64,000 nt of DNA from Acanthosoma haemorrhoidale (GCA_930367205.1 OV884009.1:123016639-123080638); one strand, 5' to 3'; counted from the stretch's first letter, positions 48,999 through 59,180 are shown. The notes: generated by a model not told the origin, from the sequence alone. A program made the numbers and translations.

Positions 48999-50138
48999 TT
49001 TACTAACCTGCTCTGTTCTCCGCCCTGTGCTCCGTTGTTCGCTTCTCCTTCCCGAGATTCCTCTGCCACCGGATTCACTGCCCTCCGTCTCCGATCCTGA
49101 TGCCTCCGAAGATCTGGCCGATTCTGACGACATCCTGCTTCTTCGCCACACTCTTTGAGCATTGATCTCCATAGGTTCGCCTCGGTCGTACTCCCTGTGC
49201 CGTATATATGGGCATTGTCTGGCCATATGTCCCTCATTGTGGCATTCGAAACATCTTGTACGTGGGCACTGGGCTACCAAGTGTTCTGTCTTGCCGCACT
49301 CATGGCACCTCCTTTCCTCTCTTCTCCCATTCTTCCTCTCCACTACTGGCCTTCTTTCTCTCGGTATTCTGTCTCTTCTCCCGAAATCTCCCTCTCTTCT
49401 TCTTCCCATATCCTGTCTCCCTTTATTCCTTCCTGCTTCATTTCTCCGATACGACACTCTACTTCATCCTGGTTCTATCTCTTTTATCTGTTCCTCGTCA
49501 CGGGCACTCGCGTCTACCATTTCCTGTGCACATTCCATAAATGATTTTTCTCTAGGTAGGCCATCCTTTCTCCACGTATCCCTAGCTAACTGTACTTTCA
49601 GAACCGTGGTCATATATATCATCCACGCTTCCACCGCACTTGTGTCCATTACTTCTCGCAATTTCTCATTTATTTTACTCAGCTTCGCGAGGAGGCCTGT
49701 GGCGTACTGGCCATTCGTCCGGTTCGTTTTTTTCAACTCCCGGAGCATTTGCAACATATCCTCTTCTGGGGCCCATCGCCCCCCTCCATAGGCCTTATTA
49801 AGTCTTTCTTTGATCACCTGCCACGTAGTATCTTCGTCTGCTTGGATCAAATTCAGCACACTTCTTCTCACCCTTCGAGCCAGGGCCGCCCGCAACCTTT
49901 TGGCATCCGACTCCTCTTGCAGGTCCGCTGCAACCTGGGCTTGAATGCTACTCATAATTCCGTCCCCGCCTTTGAGGAAATGGTCTAGTTCTGCTATATC
50001 CCCATTAAATTTTTCTAGATCTGATATCTCTCTTCGTATGTCCTGGGCGTTCGCCTTCTTTAATTTCATTTTTTCTAGTTCGTTGGTCTCCTGTGCTATC
50101 CTATTCACTTCCTGAGCTGCCAAGTCTGCCCGCGCCAT
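48993..50138 (-). pseudogene. gag: Family J Gag with one nonsense codon
   Basis: Plausible start at ATG 50136-50138, although open codons continue upstream. The capsid-like region has LNKAYGGGRWAPEEDMLQML. Two CCHC knuckles, CHECGKTEHLVAQC and CFECHNEGHMARQC, lie near 49225-49310; the first lacks the usual Gly before His. EPMEINAQ and a Ser/Glu-rich end follow. A TGA near 49464 replaces a Trp codon (A and C have W-S there). Otherwise one register through to pol. Confidence 0.88.
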
Positions 50139-50346
50139 TGCCAAAGTTGTTGATGGTAATGGTGGGATTCCGTGATTTACCTGTTCTGGTTGTTGAGGCT
50201 CCAGAGTCAGCGTTGGTGGCCTAAGGACACTTTGTCCTTGCTCATTCGTGATTTACTCGAGTGACTTCCTCGACAGAAGAGAAAACAAAATAACAAAGAA
50301 TCACGAAGTTAATAAAAAATATTCTCACTTGAAACTGTTAAAAAAG

Positions 50347-50365
50347 TTCCCGGGTTTCGGCACCA
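50347..50365 (-). promoter_or_regulatory. tRNA-Phe primer-binding site of J
   Basis: The minus strand reads TGGTGCCGAAACCCGGGAA from the last LTR base. Confidence 0.85.
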
Positions 50366-50542
50366 CTTATGTGTCTCGGATCGTGAAACGTAAAAAAAAG
50401 AATAAGTAAGAGACGAAATAACACTCTTGAAGGCTGGTTAAGAACTAGCTTTATTCAAATTATAATCCTCTACGTATGTATTCACGGTGTTTATCAAGGT
50501 AGTTTGGAATTAGTGGCTACACCCGTAGGTAACATCTTAACT
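50365..50542 (-). repeat. 5' LTR of J
   Basis: 178 bp, about four differences from 45239-45416; followed by TATATA. Confidence 0.93.
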
Positions 50543-50548
50543 TATATA

Positions 50549-50855
50549 TGTAAAGAAAGTAAGCTTTCTTCAATTAAATTAGCAGCGCTTTGTTATCACG
50601 CGCGTGCTTCAGTTGGCTGCCACTAGGTGGAGCTGGAGACATATGACCAGGAGGTTCTTATAAGGTGTTCAGTGTAAACAATTAAGTAAAGTGAAACAGT
50701 GGTAACAATAAACTGTAATTGTTGTTTCTTTTGTTTTACAGGTATGAATTTAGATTTTATTTGTAATAGTTGTAACCTAATTATCAATTAAATAAACCTT
50801 TTGTTTTACAGAGAAACAGATTACTTATTGTTATAATAAGAAGACCTAGCAACCC
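50549..50855 (+). repeat. 5' LTR of F (approximate end)
   Basis: Starts TGTAAAGAAAG. Similar in layout to the F2 LTR (shared GTTTCTTTTGTTTTACAGAGAAAC-type region is only partly conserved). The following TTATAAAACAAC resembles the start of the E internal region. The exact end is uncertain because the 3' LTR is missing. Confidence 0.7.
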
Positions 50856-50876
50856 TTATAAAACAACAATTTGTTT

Positions 50877-52001
50877 ATGATGTCAAAACTGCAGTTTGAA
50901 TTTACGGTAGTGACTTCACCAAAAGACAGTAAAGCAAATGCAATTGCCATCACCTCAATTGGTACAGAAGATGGAAGAAGATATACATTGCCAGAAGAAT
51001 TCAAATATATGGAAGATCATGTGGAGTTGAAAAAGACAAGTAAGTACACAAAGTTAGTTAATTCATTAAACAGAAGAAATCAGATAAGAAGAGTGTGGAT
51101 TACAATGACAAAAGAATTAGAGGGCACATACATAGATGAAGATGGAAATCTGCAATTTAAAGATCAATATTTAGAGGAAATAAATGAAGAAAGTACAAAC
51201 AAAACACAAGATCATAGTCTAAAGGAAATACTAGAGAAACTGATAGAAACAACACAGAAGAAAGATAACGAGAAAGACTTAAAAAAAATATCAGAAAAAC
51301 TTCTCATAGAAACATTTTCAAGCAAAAATACTAATGCTAAACAGTGGATAGAAAGCTTTGAAAAAGAGTGTTCTAGATTTCAAATAGATAAAAGTGAGGA
51401 AAAAATTGAACTAATGAAACTATTCTTTGATAAACCAAGTTTAGACTGGCACTCTTCCACACTCATAAGACTAACAATAAATGCTGGTTGGTCTGAATGG
51501 AAAACAAGATTCTTAAAATGTTTCACAGATAATGGATGGAATAATATAACCTATGCACTATCATTTAAATATCGAGAAGGTTCGTTAACGGATTATGCTT
51601 TGAGGAAAGAGAAACTTTTGATAGATTTTAACAAAGATATGGATATAAAGTCACTTATAGCATTAATAGCAGTAGGGTTACCAGAATTTATATTGAATAG
51701 AATAAACAAGGAAAAATTAAAAGAAACTACAGACTTATTTAATGAATTGAGACAACTTGAATGTTTAGTAAATAAAAGAAATTTTCAAAAAAAACCTACA
51801 TTAGATTCTCAAAAGAAATATGAAGTAAAGATACCTTGTAAAACGTGTGGAGATTTAGGTAAAGGTGTGAGATACCACCCAAAAGATAAATGCTGGTTCC
51901 AAAAACATGAAGAAAGTAGAGAAAAGAACACTACACCAAAAAAAGTAAATAACAATTCTATCCTAGATGTAGAAATATATAATGAATCAAAAAACGAGTA
52001 A
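50877..52001 (+). CDS. gag: Family F Gag, intact
   Basis: 374 codons from ATG 50877. The N-terminal domain has AIAITSIGTEDGRRYTLP, related to E and F2. A Lys/Glu-rich linker is followed by a capsid-like region (WIESFEKECSRF, SLDWHSSTLIRL, WNNITYALSFKYREGSL). The single Cys/His motif CKTC-x9-H-x4-C is longer than the usual CX2CX4HX4C knuckle. It ends in TAA just after the slippery heptamer. Distinct from the A/C/D/I/J gag family in having no tandem knuckles and no acidic tail. Confidence 0.9.
   Translation: MMSKLQFEFTVVTSPKDSKANAIAITSIGTEDGRRYTLPEEFKYMEDHVELKKTSKYTKLVNSLNRRNQIRRVWITMTKELEGTYIDEDGNLQFKDQYLEEINEESTNKTQDHSLKEILEKLIETTQKKDNEKDLKKISEKLLIETFSSKNTNAKQWIESFEKECSRFQIDKSEEKIELMKLFFDKPSLDWHSSTLIRLTINAGWSEWKTRFLKCFTDNGWNNITYALSFKYREGSLTDYALRKEKLLIDFNKDMDIKSLIALIAVGLPEFILNRINKEKLKETTDLFNELRQLECLVNKRNFQKKPTLDSQKKYEVKIPCKTCGDLGKGVRYHPKDKCWFQKHEESREKNTTPKKVNNNSILDVEIYNESKNE
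51989..51995 (+). other. Candidate -1 ribosomal frameshift site (A AAA AAC)
   Basis: In the gag frame the codons are TCA-AAA-AAC-GAG-TAA. The heptamer A AAA AAC fits the canonical X XXY YYZ slippery pattern in the right phase, and slipping back one base enters the protease frame, which is open from here. Confidence 0.75.
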
Positions 52002-53088
52002 ACACACCACTAATTAAATTAAACATTGTATTGGAAGATAAGATAAAAATAGAAGGGATCTATGACTCAGGATCTCAAGTTTCATTAATTAATAAAAGAT
52101 TAATAAAAACTATAAAAAATAATAATATAGATAAGAACAAAATACAATTAAAAACAATTAGTGGTGTGGCACTCACAAAGGGATTAGCAAGAATAAAATT
52201 AAAAATTTTCAATATTGAAAAAGAAGTAGATGTATTTATTGTAGAAAATGAGACTTTTCATGATTTTTTGATAGGCCTAGACATAATAAAGGAATTTAAA
52301 TTAAGGCAAGACGAAAATCTAAATATAAGCCAAAAACAATCGCAAAGAAAAGATATAATAGAAATAAATTTTAATGAACATATTAAAGAGAAAGATTTTA
52401 AAATAAATTTAGATCATTTAGATAATGAAAAAAAATTCAAAATAGAACAATTGATAGAAGAATATAAAACAATATTTGCCAAAGACAAGTATGATATAGG
52501 GACTGTAAAAGATTATGAAGCAAGAATAGATCTCTTGATGGAAAAATTTTGTAGTAAAAGACCATATAGATGCACAATCGAAGACAGAAAAGAAATAGAA
52601 CAGCAAGTGGCAAAACTATTAGAAAAAAATTTAATTGAAGAATCGTATAGTCCATTTGCTGCACCGGTAACTCTAGCATTAAAAAAAGGTGAAGGAAAAA
52701 CCAGATTATGTGTCGATTTTAGAGATCTGAACAAGATTGTCACAACCCAGGCCCAACCTTTTCCGCTAATTGATGATTTAATAATTAAAGCTAGAAATTG
52801 TAAATATTTTACATCACTGGACATCAATTCAGCATTTTGGTCAATACCACTAAGGATAGAAGATAGAAAAAAAACAGGCTTTATAACCCAAGAAGGACAC
52901 TATCAATGGACTTGCCTACCATTCGGTTTAAAAACAGCACCAGCAATCTTCCAAAGAATTTTATCAAGTATACTAAGAAAAAATAATCTAAAGAACTTTA
53001 CAGAAAATTATATAGATGACATATTAATATTTTCAGAGACTTTTGAAGATCATATCATGCATATCAAACAAGTTTTAGAAGCCATCGA
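51996..53088 (+). CDS. pol: Family F protease and RT, 3' truncated
   Basis: The -1 frame relative to gag. The retropepsin is IYDSGSQVSLIN (DSG), followed by a linker ending in the KYDIGTVKDYEARIDL block. RT has CVDFRDLNKIV, FTSLDINSAFWSIP (Asp), CLPFGLKTAP and YIDDILIFS (Asp-Asp). It stops after QVLEAI, where family N sequence begins; the remaining ~18 codons to 53143 are read from N and are not part of this protein. RNase H and integrase are absent. Confidence 0.9.
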
Positions 53089-54387
53089 ATTCCCTTTGTA
53101 TGCGACTGAGACGGTAACTTTACCCTTAGGCTTGATGAGGTGATCTGAGTAAGAGCGGAAAGTGACTGGAGTCGGTTGCAGCGGTACGTTGAGTTCAAGT
53201 TTCTTGAAAGCAGTTTCTGAGATCAAGGAGAAACGTGCACCTGAATCCACTTCAAACGATTGCGGTTTGTTGTTGAGAGTGACTGTGACGATGTATTTAT
53301 CGGTGTCTGGTCCAACCTCATACAGATCCTCGACGGTTTCAATCCGAACGATGCCATATTCGTTGTTGGGGTGATGATCCTCTTCCTCTTGAAGGTATTC
53401 AGTTGACAGCTTCTTGGTCTTCGATTTCCGGAGCAGGGTGGTGATACAAACTTTCGTGACATGCCCGATTTTTCCACAAGAGTGGCACTTCATGGATTTA
53501 CGCTCTGTTCTGCAATCACGCGATTTATGGTTTGAGCGACCACAGTTGAGACAAAGGCCATTGAGACCTAATGCTCGATAATCCACACGGCTTCTGGTGC
53601 TGCGGGACTGAGAACGATGACGCGGATGAGAGCTGGACTGATGACGATTGTCTTGAGACCCAGAACGCTGGCGGCTGGGACGATTTCTTTCTTGACGACG
53701 ATCAATCTTGTTTGCGTCTGTAACTTGATCCGGCGGCTTCTCAGGTAGCTTATTTAATTGACCCGACTCAAATCGAGATGCTTCCAGTGCTGTGGCCTTC
53801 GTTACGAATCCATCGAAATCCTTGAGGGTTGTGTCTTGAAGGATCTGTTCGCGTATCCAATTGTCCTTCAGGCCTCTGATGAACTGAGCACGGAGGAATA
53901 TTTGAGCTATTGAGAACCTCTTTTTACAGGTTGCACTGGGACAGGTTGTGTAAAAATCACAGTCCTTCAACTTTCCCTTCAGAGATGCGACGAAATCCGA
54001 AATTGATTGATGTGGCTGCTGAGTGATGCTGAGGAAGTAGTGCTGTGAGACGACGGTTGAGACTGATGGAGACAGCATTTTTTCGAAATGGCACTTCAAG
54101 GTTATGAAGTCGATTTCCTTGATAGGATCATCTGGTCCCAGAAAAGCGGCTAAGTTGTTATAATGTTCTTTTCCAATTGATGAACGCAAAAGTTGAACCT
54201 TTTTTGTATCATCAGTGACGTTTTTGAGATCACAATAATTGTCAAAACGCTCCATGTATGAAGAAAACTGTTCAGTTTTGGGGTCATAGTTTTCAAATGG
54301 TGTCAGTGGTAATGCTGGTGTGGTTTTTTGACTTCCCAGAGCAGATGACAAGACTAACATCAACTTCTCGAATTGTTCTGAATTCAT
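53089..54387 (-). CDS. gag-pol: Family N Gag-protease, 3' truncated
   Basis: About 433 codons from ATG 54387. The capsid-like region is FENYDPKTEQFSSYMERFDNYC...QHYFLSITQQPHQSISDFVASLKGKLKDC. A basic, Ser/Arg/His-rich linker follows. Two CCHC knuckles are CLNCGRSNHKSRDC and CHSCGKIGHVTKVC. The retropepsin is FEVDSGARFSLIS with DSG. The frame ends in the second half of the protease, where the F element begins; the last dozen residues before the stop at 53050 come from F sequence. No stops or shifts interrupt the part that remains. Confidence 0.88.
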
Positions 54388-54735
54388 TGTGACTTGATTT
54401 GCTTGTTTAAATCAGGTATATAACAGTTAGTAAAAAAAATAAATAAAATACCTTTTAGCGGTTATAGTATTGTTAGCGGCACTCAATTTTCCCAATGTTT
54501 TGTACTTTTATCCTCGTCGCCAACTTGTTGTGACAAGGGCTGAATAATGAGACACATTTTTATATGTAATTGAATAACGCGACACAATTTATTTACACAA
54601 TGAGACATAGATATTACAAACAGAATGTATACACTCAAAACAAAACTGAAACCTTCTGAACACATGCCAGGTTTCGTAACCCACTGTTATTTATATCAGC
54701 TAACCAAACTTATAGTTATTTATAACTGCTTCACT
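54388..54735 (-). repeat. 5' LTR and leader of N (boundaries approximate)
   Basis: The LTR inner end is CACAACA at about 54526, then AGT, then the primer site TGGCGACGAGGATA (complementary to a tRNA not identified with confidence). The outer end near 54735 is inferred from where element O integrase starts. Confidence 0.6.
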
Positions 54736-55259
54736 ATACCTACCATTAATTCTTCGAATGGTCTGTTTGGTGTCGGTGTAATCATGAATTTGTCTTTTAT
54801 CGGTCTGCGTTCGTACTTGGGTTTTCTGCATATTACACATTGGTTTATGTATTCATTGATGCTTTCTTTCATACGGGGGAAGTAGTTTGATTTTCTCAGT
54901 TTTTTGTCAGTTTCAAGAGTTCCTCTTTGTGCAGTTTTTCCAGTGTGATAATTGGTTATTAATTCTAATTGTTCTTCTTTGTTTTCTATGTCTTTTGCTA
55001 TGTTTTTATATCTTTTTAATTTCACAATTGGGTAATTCTGTTGTATCGTTTGTGATATTACCTCAAATGTTTCGTTGTACCAATTATTTAGTATGGGTAA
55101 GGGCGAGTCACAGTAGATTCCATAAGTGGTTTTTGAATATAGGATTTGTAACCAGATTATTTGGTGTTTTTCTATATTAACTATTTTTTCGTCGTTTACA
55201 ATCCAAATTGATGATTTTTTGCGAATGTATCGTTGCTCCGCAAGTACTTGTCTGGCCAT
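54736..55259 (-). pseudogene. pol: Family O integrase zinc module
   Basis: An N-terminal connection region rich in Ile/Lys/Tyr is followed by the zinc module, with ITNYHTGKTAQRG (the first His present, the second position Gln instead of His) and INQCVICRKPKYERRP (CxxC). It breaks off at RPFEELMV, just before the first catalytic Asp, where family N begins. Confidence 0.8.
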
Positions 55260-55337
55260 TTTCTGTTGGTGTGATTTCCATTTGTTAGTCAGTATTTTCA
55301 GTACTTTGTATTTGTGTTGCTTGTAGTATCATCGCTT

Positions 55338-55930
55338 CTAATTCTTATCGTAGTCTGGATTGTTTTCTGTTTGTATAAGTTCCATTCCCTCGAAGTCTTC
55401 CATGTCACTGTCAACATGATTGACTTGAGTTAAATGTTCGTGTTGTCTCGATAGTAAGTCCGCTACAAAGTTTGTCTTTCCTGATATGTGTTCTATGTCA
55501 ACATCAAATTCGTTTAGTTTCCATATCCATTTCATGATACGGGTGTTAGTATTTTTCATTGTGAATATCTATTTTAGTGGTCTGTGGTCTGTTTGTAGTA
55601 AGAATCGTGAACCGTATAGGTATGGTTTGAAGTGTTGCATTGATCATACTACTGCCTAGAATTTCGTTTTCAATAGTGGAGTAATTAAGTTCAGGAGGTT
55701 GTAAGACTCTTGAAGCAAAAGCTACGGGATGGTTTACTCCGTCTTTGTCCTTCTGTGACAGTACAGATCCTATGGCTTTGTCACTAGCGTCTGTTGTTAA
55801 AATAAACGATTTGTTCCAGTCTGGGTATAAAAGTATTAGGGCATTTGTCATTAATGTTTTTAATTCGTCACATGCCTGTTTTATTTGTGGGGTATCATAA
55901 ATTTTAGTCTTTATCGCTTGAGATATGGGT
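55338..55930 (-). pseudogene. pol: Family O RNase H
   Basis: LTTDASDKAIGSVLSQKDKDG and the STIENEIL helix (55851-55620), then, after a frameshift, TTNRPQT-like sequence. FDVDIEHISGKTNFVADLLSRQ follows at 55559-55338. Catalytic Asp and Glu residues are present, but the frame is broken twice. Confidence 0.8.
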
Positions 55931-56765
55931 CTAGAAATAGTAGCGCAATTTTTGATAAATTTTATGAAATATCCGGTCGTTCCTAAAAATTGTCTAATAG
56001 TTTTATCATTTTTTGGATAAGGTAAGTTTGTAAGGCTTCGATTTTTTTGTCATTAGTTTCCGGTCCTTGAGGTGTTACAATATGTCCTAAAAATGGTAAT
56101 TCTGTCTTAAAAAATTCTGTTTTGTCTAGTTGAATTGATAAGGCGTGTTCTTTCAGTTTCCTAAATACGTCTTTTAAGTATTCGAGATGGTCGTCTATTT
56201 TGTCCGAGTATATGATGATGTCATCTACATGTACCATGGTGTTGGGTATATTTGCAATCATCATATTCATTGCAGCTTGGAAAGTTGGGGGTGCGTTGCA
56301 CAGTCCGTAAGGCATTCTTAGATATTCGTAATGTCCGTTTTCTGTACTGAAAGCAGTTTTCGCTATTGAGTCTGGATCCATTTCAATTTGGTGGAATCAT
56401 GATGCTAAGTCAATAGTCGAAAATATTTTCGCTTTCTGTAGTTTGTTCGGTAAGTCTTCTATGTTTGGTAGGGGGTATTTGTCTTTTGTAGTCATTTCGT
56501 TCAGTTTTCTGTAGTCGATTACCATTCGTACTTTTTTTTATTCCTGACGCGTCTATTTTCTTAGGAACAATCCGTACAGGAGAATTGTATGGAGAATTAC
56601 TCTTTTTTATGATGTTGTTTTTTAATAATGTTTCGACTTCATCATGTATTTGTTTTTGGAATTATACGGGGTATCTGTAGTATCTAGTGTAGCAAGGATT
56701 GTCGTTAGTCATATTAATTTTGTGTTTTATCAAGTTTGTTGATATCAATTTTTCCTAGTCAGTCT
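55931..56765 (-). pseudogene. pol: Family O reverse transcriptase
   Basis: The central part 56381-55983 is open: KTAFSTENGHYEYLRMPYGLCNAPPTFQ, MVHVDDIIIYS and FLGHIVTPQG. The active site reads HVDD, so the two Asp are kept but the usual Tyr is His. Upstream blocks (KDKYPLPNIEDLP, IFSTIDLAS) are readable out of frame at 56400-56520, with stops. Confidence 0.82.
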
Positions 56766-57376
56766 TTATTATTTCACCATATTGGCTAATTAAAGTTACC
56801 AGTTTATTACTCGTTTCGTTATCAATGTGTCCGGATGTAATTAATGTTTTTATTGTTTGTTTGTCATCAATATAGTTAGTTTGGTCTTCTTTATTTTTAA
56901 TGTATTTGGTTTTTTCTTTTTCTGTTGATTTATTTTCCGATTGGGTTTCCGTTTTATTTTCTGATTTATTTTCCTAGTATGTTTGATCTCTTTTTTCTTT
57001 TAGTCTAATACCGTTTATATAATATTCGTTGGTATTGCACTTTATTTCCATATTTTGTTGTTTCATGATTTCATATCCAAGTAGGATATCATACTTCTCA
57101 CTGAAGGGGAATATTAAAAATATTATTTTTGTATGGACTCCAAGTACAGGCTCCAGATCTACTATTGATTGCACTTTGTGTGCCCTCGGCTCTTCTTGTA
57201 GGAGTTTTCATAACAAAACCTTCCGCAATAATTTTACTTCCTTCGGGTAAAGAAGTTTGGGTAATGTAATTTTTTGTTGCTCCAGTGTCAAGTAACCATA
57301 ATTTTCCTGTTTTGTCTTTGAGTTTTGGTAAGTTGTCTGTGTGGTTTAGTTCGTTTACGGGTCTGGTGGATCGCAA
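56766..57376 (-). pseudogene. pol: Family O protease and linker
   Basis: GKLWLLDTGATKNYIT carries an intact DTG. The second half, with YDILLGYEIMKQQNMEI, is readable after a frameshift at 56974-57174. Asn/Lys/Ser-rich linker fragments continue to 56766 with stops. Confidence 0.8.
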
Positions 57377-57392
57377 TTGTTCGGACCTAGCT

Positions 57393-57899
57393 CTAAAAAA
57401 TTGTTTTGTCTAGTTCCAATGGTTGTAGTCTTTCCGTTAGTTGTCTTATCTGTTCATCTTTGTCTGTTTCAGTATGGTGAACCCTGTTACTAACTGTTCT
57501 CATTGAGATAGTTCGGTCCTCTGCTTGTTGATCATTTTGTCTAGTTTGTTGTTGCGGTTTGTTAAAGTACTGTCTTTGTTCATGTGGTTTCCAAGACTGA
57601 TTTTGTCTCTCGTTACTGTCTCGGTTATAGTTAGGCGTATATCGTTGGTAATTTTGTTGTGGTCTTTGTTGATAATTTTGTCTTTGTTCTTGTCTAGTTT
57701 TCCATGTTCTTCTAAAATTGCGATCATAATTGTTTCCAAGGTGGTTGGGATTTCTTTGTTGTGTGTTGTTATACTGTTGTCTAGGTTCCCATGTTCTTCT
57801 AAAATTGGGATCATAATTGTTTCCAAGGTAGTTGGGATTTCTTTGTTGTGTGTTGTTATACTGCTTGTTGTCTGGGCCTTTGTCTGTCAGTTTTGTCAT
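57393..57899 (-). pseudogene. gag: Family O Gag C-terminal (nucleocapsid-like) region
   Basis: About 168 codons rich in Asn, Gln and Arg with no CCHC knuckle, a basic RNA-binding style tail. It contains two direct 29-residue repeats, each with NNTQQRNPN and FRRTW, encoded at about 57690-57870. The final part EQIRQLTERLQPLELD is helical. Separated from the gag N-terminus by broken sequence at 57900-58198. Confidence 0.8.
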
Positions 57900-58600
57900 A
57901 AGTTTCTTCCATTATTTCGATAGCGGAAGTGGTTAATGTTCGTTGTATATGTCACGAAGATTATTTATAATATTAAACCGTACGAAATTTCTTAATTCTG
58001 GTACAAATTGTTTTATACAGTGGTTGGTTATCAGTTTGTCATACGCGTTTATCTCATATGTCTTCTGTATTTTTTCTTTTGAGTCGTCTGTAATAATTCT
58101 TCCTTCTATTCTAGTTCGTCTCGTAGAGTTATTAGTCTATTCGTAAATTTTAATGGATGTTCGTTTTTGTGCATTGTCACTCCTAATATTTCTGTAATTT
58201 ATCGTTCTATAGTTTTGTTGTCCCAGAAATATCTTTTTAATTCTGTTATGAATTCGTCAATCGAGTCGTAGTTTCGTTTTCCGCAAAATTTAGCTTGGTC
58301 TGTTAATTTCTTCGATTTTGTATAACTAAGTAACTGCTGTAAATTGTATTGTCTGTGTGGGTTGTCTAATGCTCCTACCGTAGAGGCGACATATAATAAT
58401 TGGTTTAGAAATGTAACTAAGTCACTAGGATTTCCATTTAATTCCGGAATTTGTTGGAAATCAGTGGCTTTGATTAAGTGGTGGTTCATATTTAGTGTTT
58501 GTGGGTTGTGTTCTGGTAAAGAGTTTTGCGTTTCTTGTATGGGTGGTTGTATAGTCGGTATGTTAAGTATGGCTTCCCTTAGTATGCTCCTCTCAGTCAT
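57900..58600 (-). pseudogene. gag: Family O Gag N-terminal and capsid-like region
   Basis: Open from ATG 58600 to 58199: an N-terminal polar segment, then FQQIPELNGNPSDLVTFLNQLLYVAST and DEFITELKRYFW, typical of gypsy capsids with a short first domain. The stop at 58199 and further stops to 57900 interrupt the rest, which still reads as capsid-like fragments (for example RLITLRDEL-like and KFTNR-like). Confidence 0.78.
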
Positions 58601-58914
58601 AAGTGAAATCTGTACAAAAAATATTAGTAAGTTTTATAATTACCAATTACAACGTTGTCTTCTTTCCTTCTTCTTGTCGTCCTAGTCTTCCTTCAACGAT
58701 TTCTGGTTCAGTATACTTTGGAGATGTATATAAAAATATACCAGTGTTCTGCTGATCCTGAAGTTCTGAAGTTAACATAGCATCGGGCTTCTCATGAAAC
58801 GAGTAGAGGATATCTCGGGTCTTGCCTAGCCAAGCTCGGGATCACAAAATGGGGAGATTCTACCGAAGTTACACACACACTGCCAAAGTACCTGGTCGGG
58901 CGCCAGTTAAAGAA
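58601..58914 (-). promoter_or_regulatory. Family O leader and tRNA-Lys-like primer site
   Basis: The minus strand reads TGGCGCCCGACCAGGTAC from position 58915 down, overlapping the last T of the LTR. About 300 bases of leader follow before gag. Confidence 0.72.
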
Positions 58915-59180
58915 CTATACTAACTGATGGACTTTTTTAAAAAGTTTTTATTAGAAAGTACAACAAATCAAACGGTAAATCTGTATAGTCTTACACCTAA
59001 GTGGGAAGAGAGTGAGAGCTAATTAAATCTAGAGGAAGTTTATAGAGGGAAGGATGTGTGGATGTGAGACAGTGCTGCCTCAGCTGCTGATGCAGTTTCT
59101 TTGCATCCATAACTGACTAATACTTGACAAATGAAAGTACGCTGCGATAGTTAAGTGGGCAGACGTATCCAAAAGTGACT
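58915..59180 (-). repeat. 5' LTR of O (approximate outer end)
   Basis: Inner end ...GTTCTTTAACT, as in other AGT...ACT elements. The outer end is placed at AGTCACTTTTGG (59180 on the plus strand), beyond which is ATATTACAT. The 3' LTR is missing, so the outer end is inferred. Confidence 0.65.

Larger units (their letters stand above)
45239..50542 (-). mobile_element. Family J Ty3/gypsy retrotransposon, full length but decayed
   Basis: 5304 bp with two 178-bp LTRs differing at about four sites. tRNA-Phe primer site, hairpin and polypurine tract are present. Gag has one nonsense codon and pol several frameshifts. Flanks are ATATATA and TATATA. Confidence 0.93.
50549..53088 (+). mobile_element. 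Family F Ty3/gypsy element, 3' half missing
   Basis: A 5' LTR beginning TGTAAAGAAAG after TATATA, then complete gag, frameshift site, protease and RT up to just past the YIDD motif. At about 53088 the sequence switches to family N in the opposite orientation. No 3' LTR is present. Confidence 0.88.
53089..54735 (-). mobile_element. Family N Ty3/gypsy (Mag-like) element, 3' truncated
   Basis: Minus-strand 5' LTR and leader (about 54388-54735), then gag and protease in one frame. It is cut at 53089 by family F. The primer site TGGCGACGAGGATA begins three bases after the LTR end at about 54526. The single gag-protease frame with two CCHC knuckles suggests a Mag-like lineage (inference). Confidence 0.78.
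54736..59180 (-). mobile_element. Family O gypsy element of the 17.6/297 type, 3' truncated and decayed
   Basis: Minus strand: 5' LTR, tRNA-Lys-like primer site, gag without zinc knuckles, protease, RT, RNase H and integrase zinc module, broken by many stops. It is cut inside integrase by N. The Gln/Asn/Arg-rich nucleocapsid and DTGATKNYI protease resemble Drosophila 17.6/297-type elements by recollection of the family. No env is recoverable because the 3' end is missing. Confidence 0.82.

Noticed and set aside
54625..55326. Hydrophobic plus-strand frames suggesting membrane proteins
   Set aside because: Complement of AT-rich integrase codons in O; hydrophobicity comes from antisense Lys/Asn codons.
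57525..57923. Leu/Val-rich plus-strand frame with repeats
   Set aside because: Antisense of the Gln/Asn/Arg-rich O nucleocapsid repeats.
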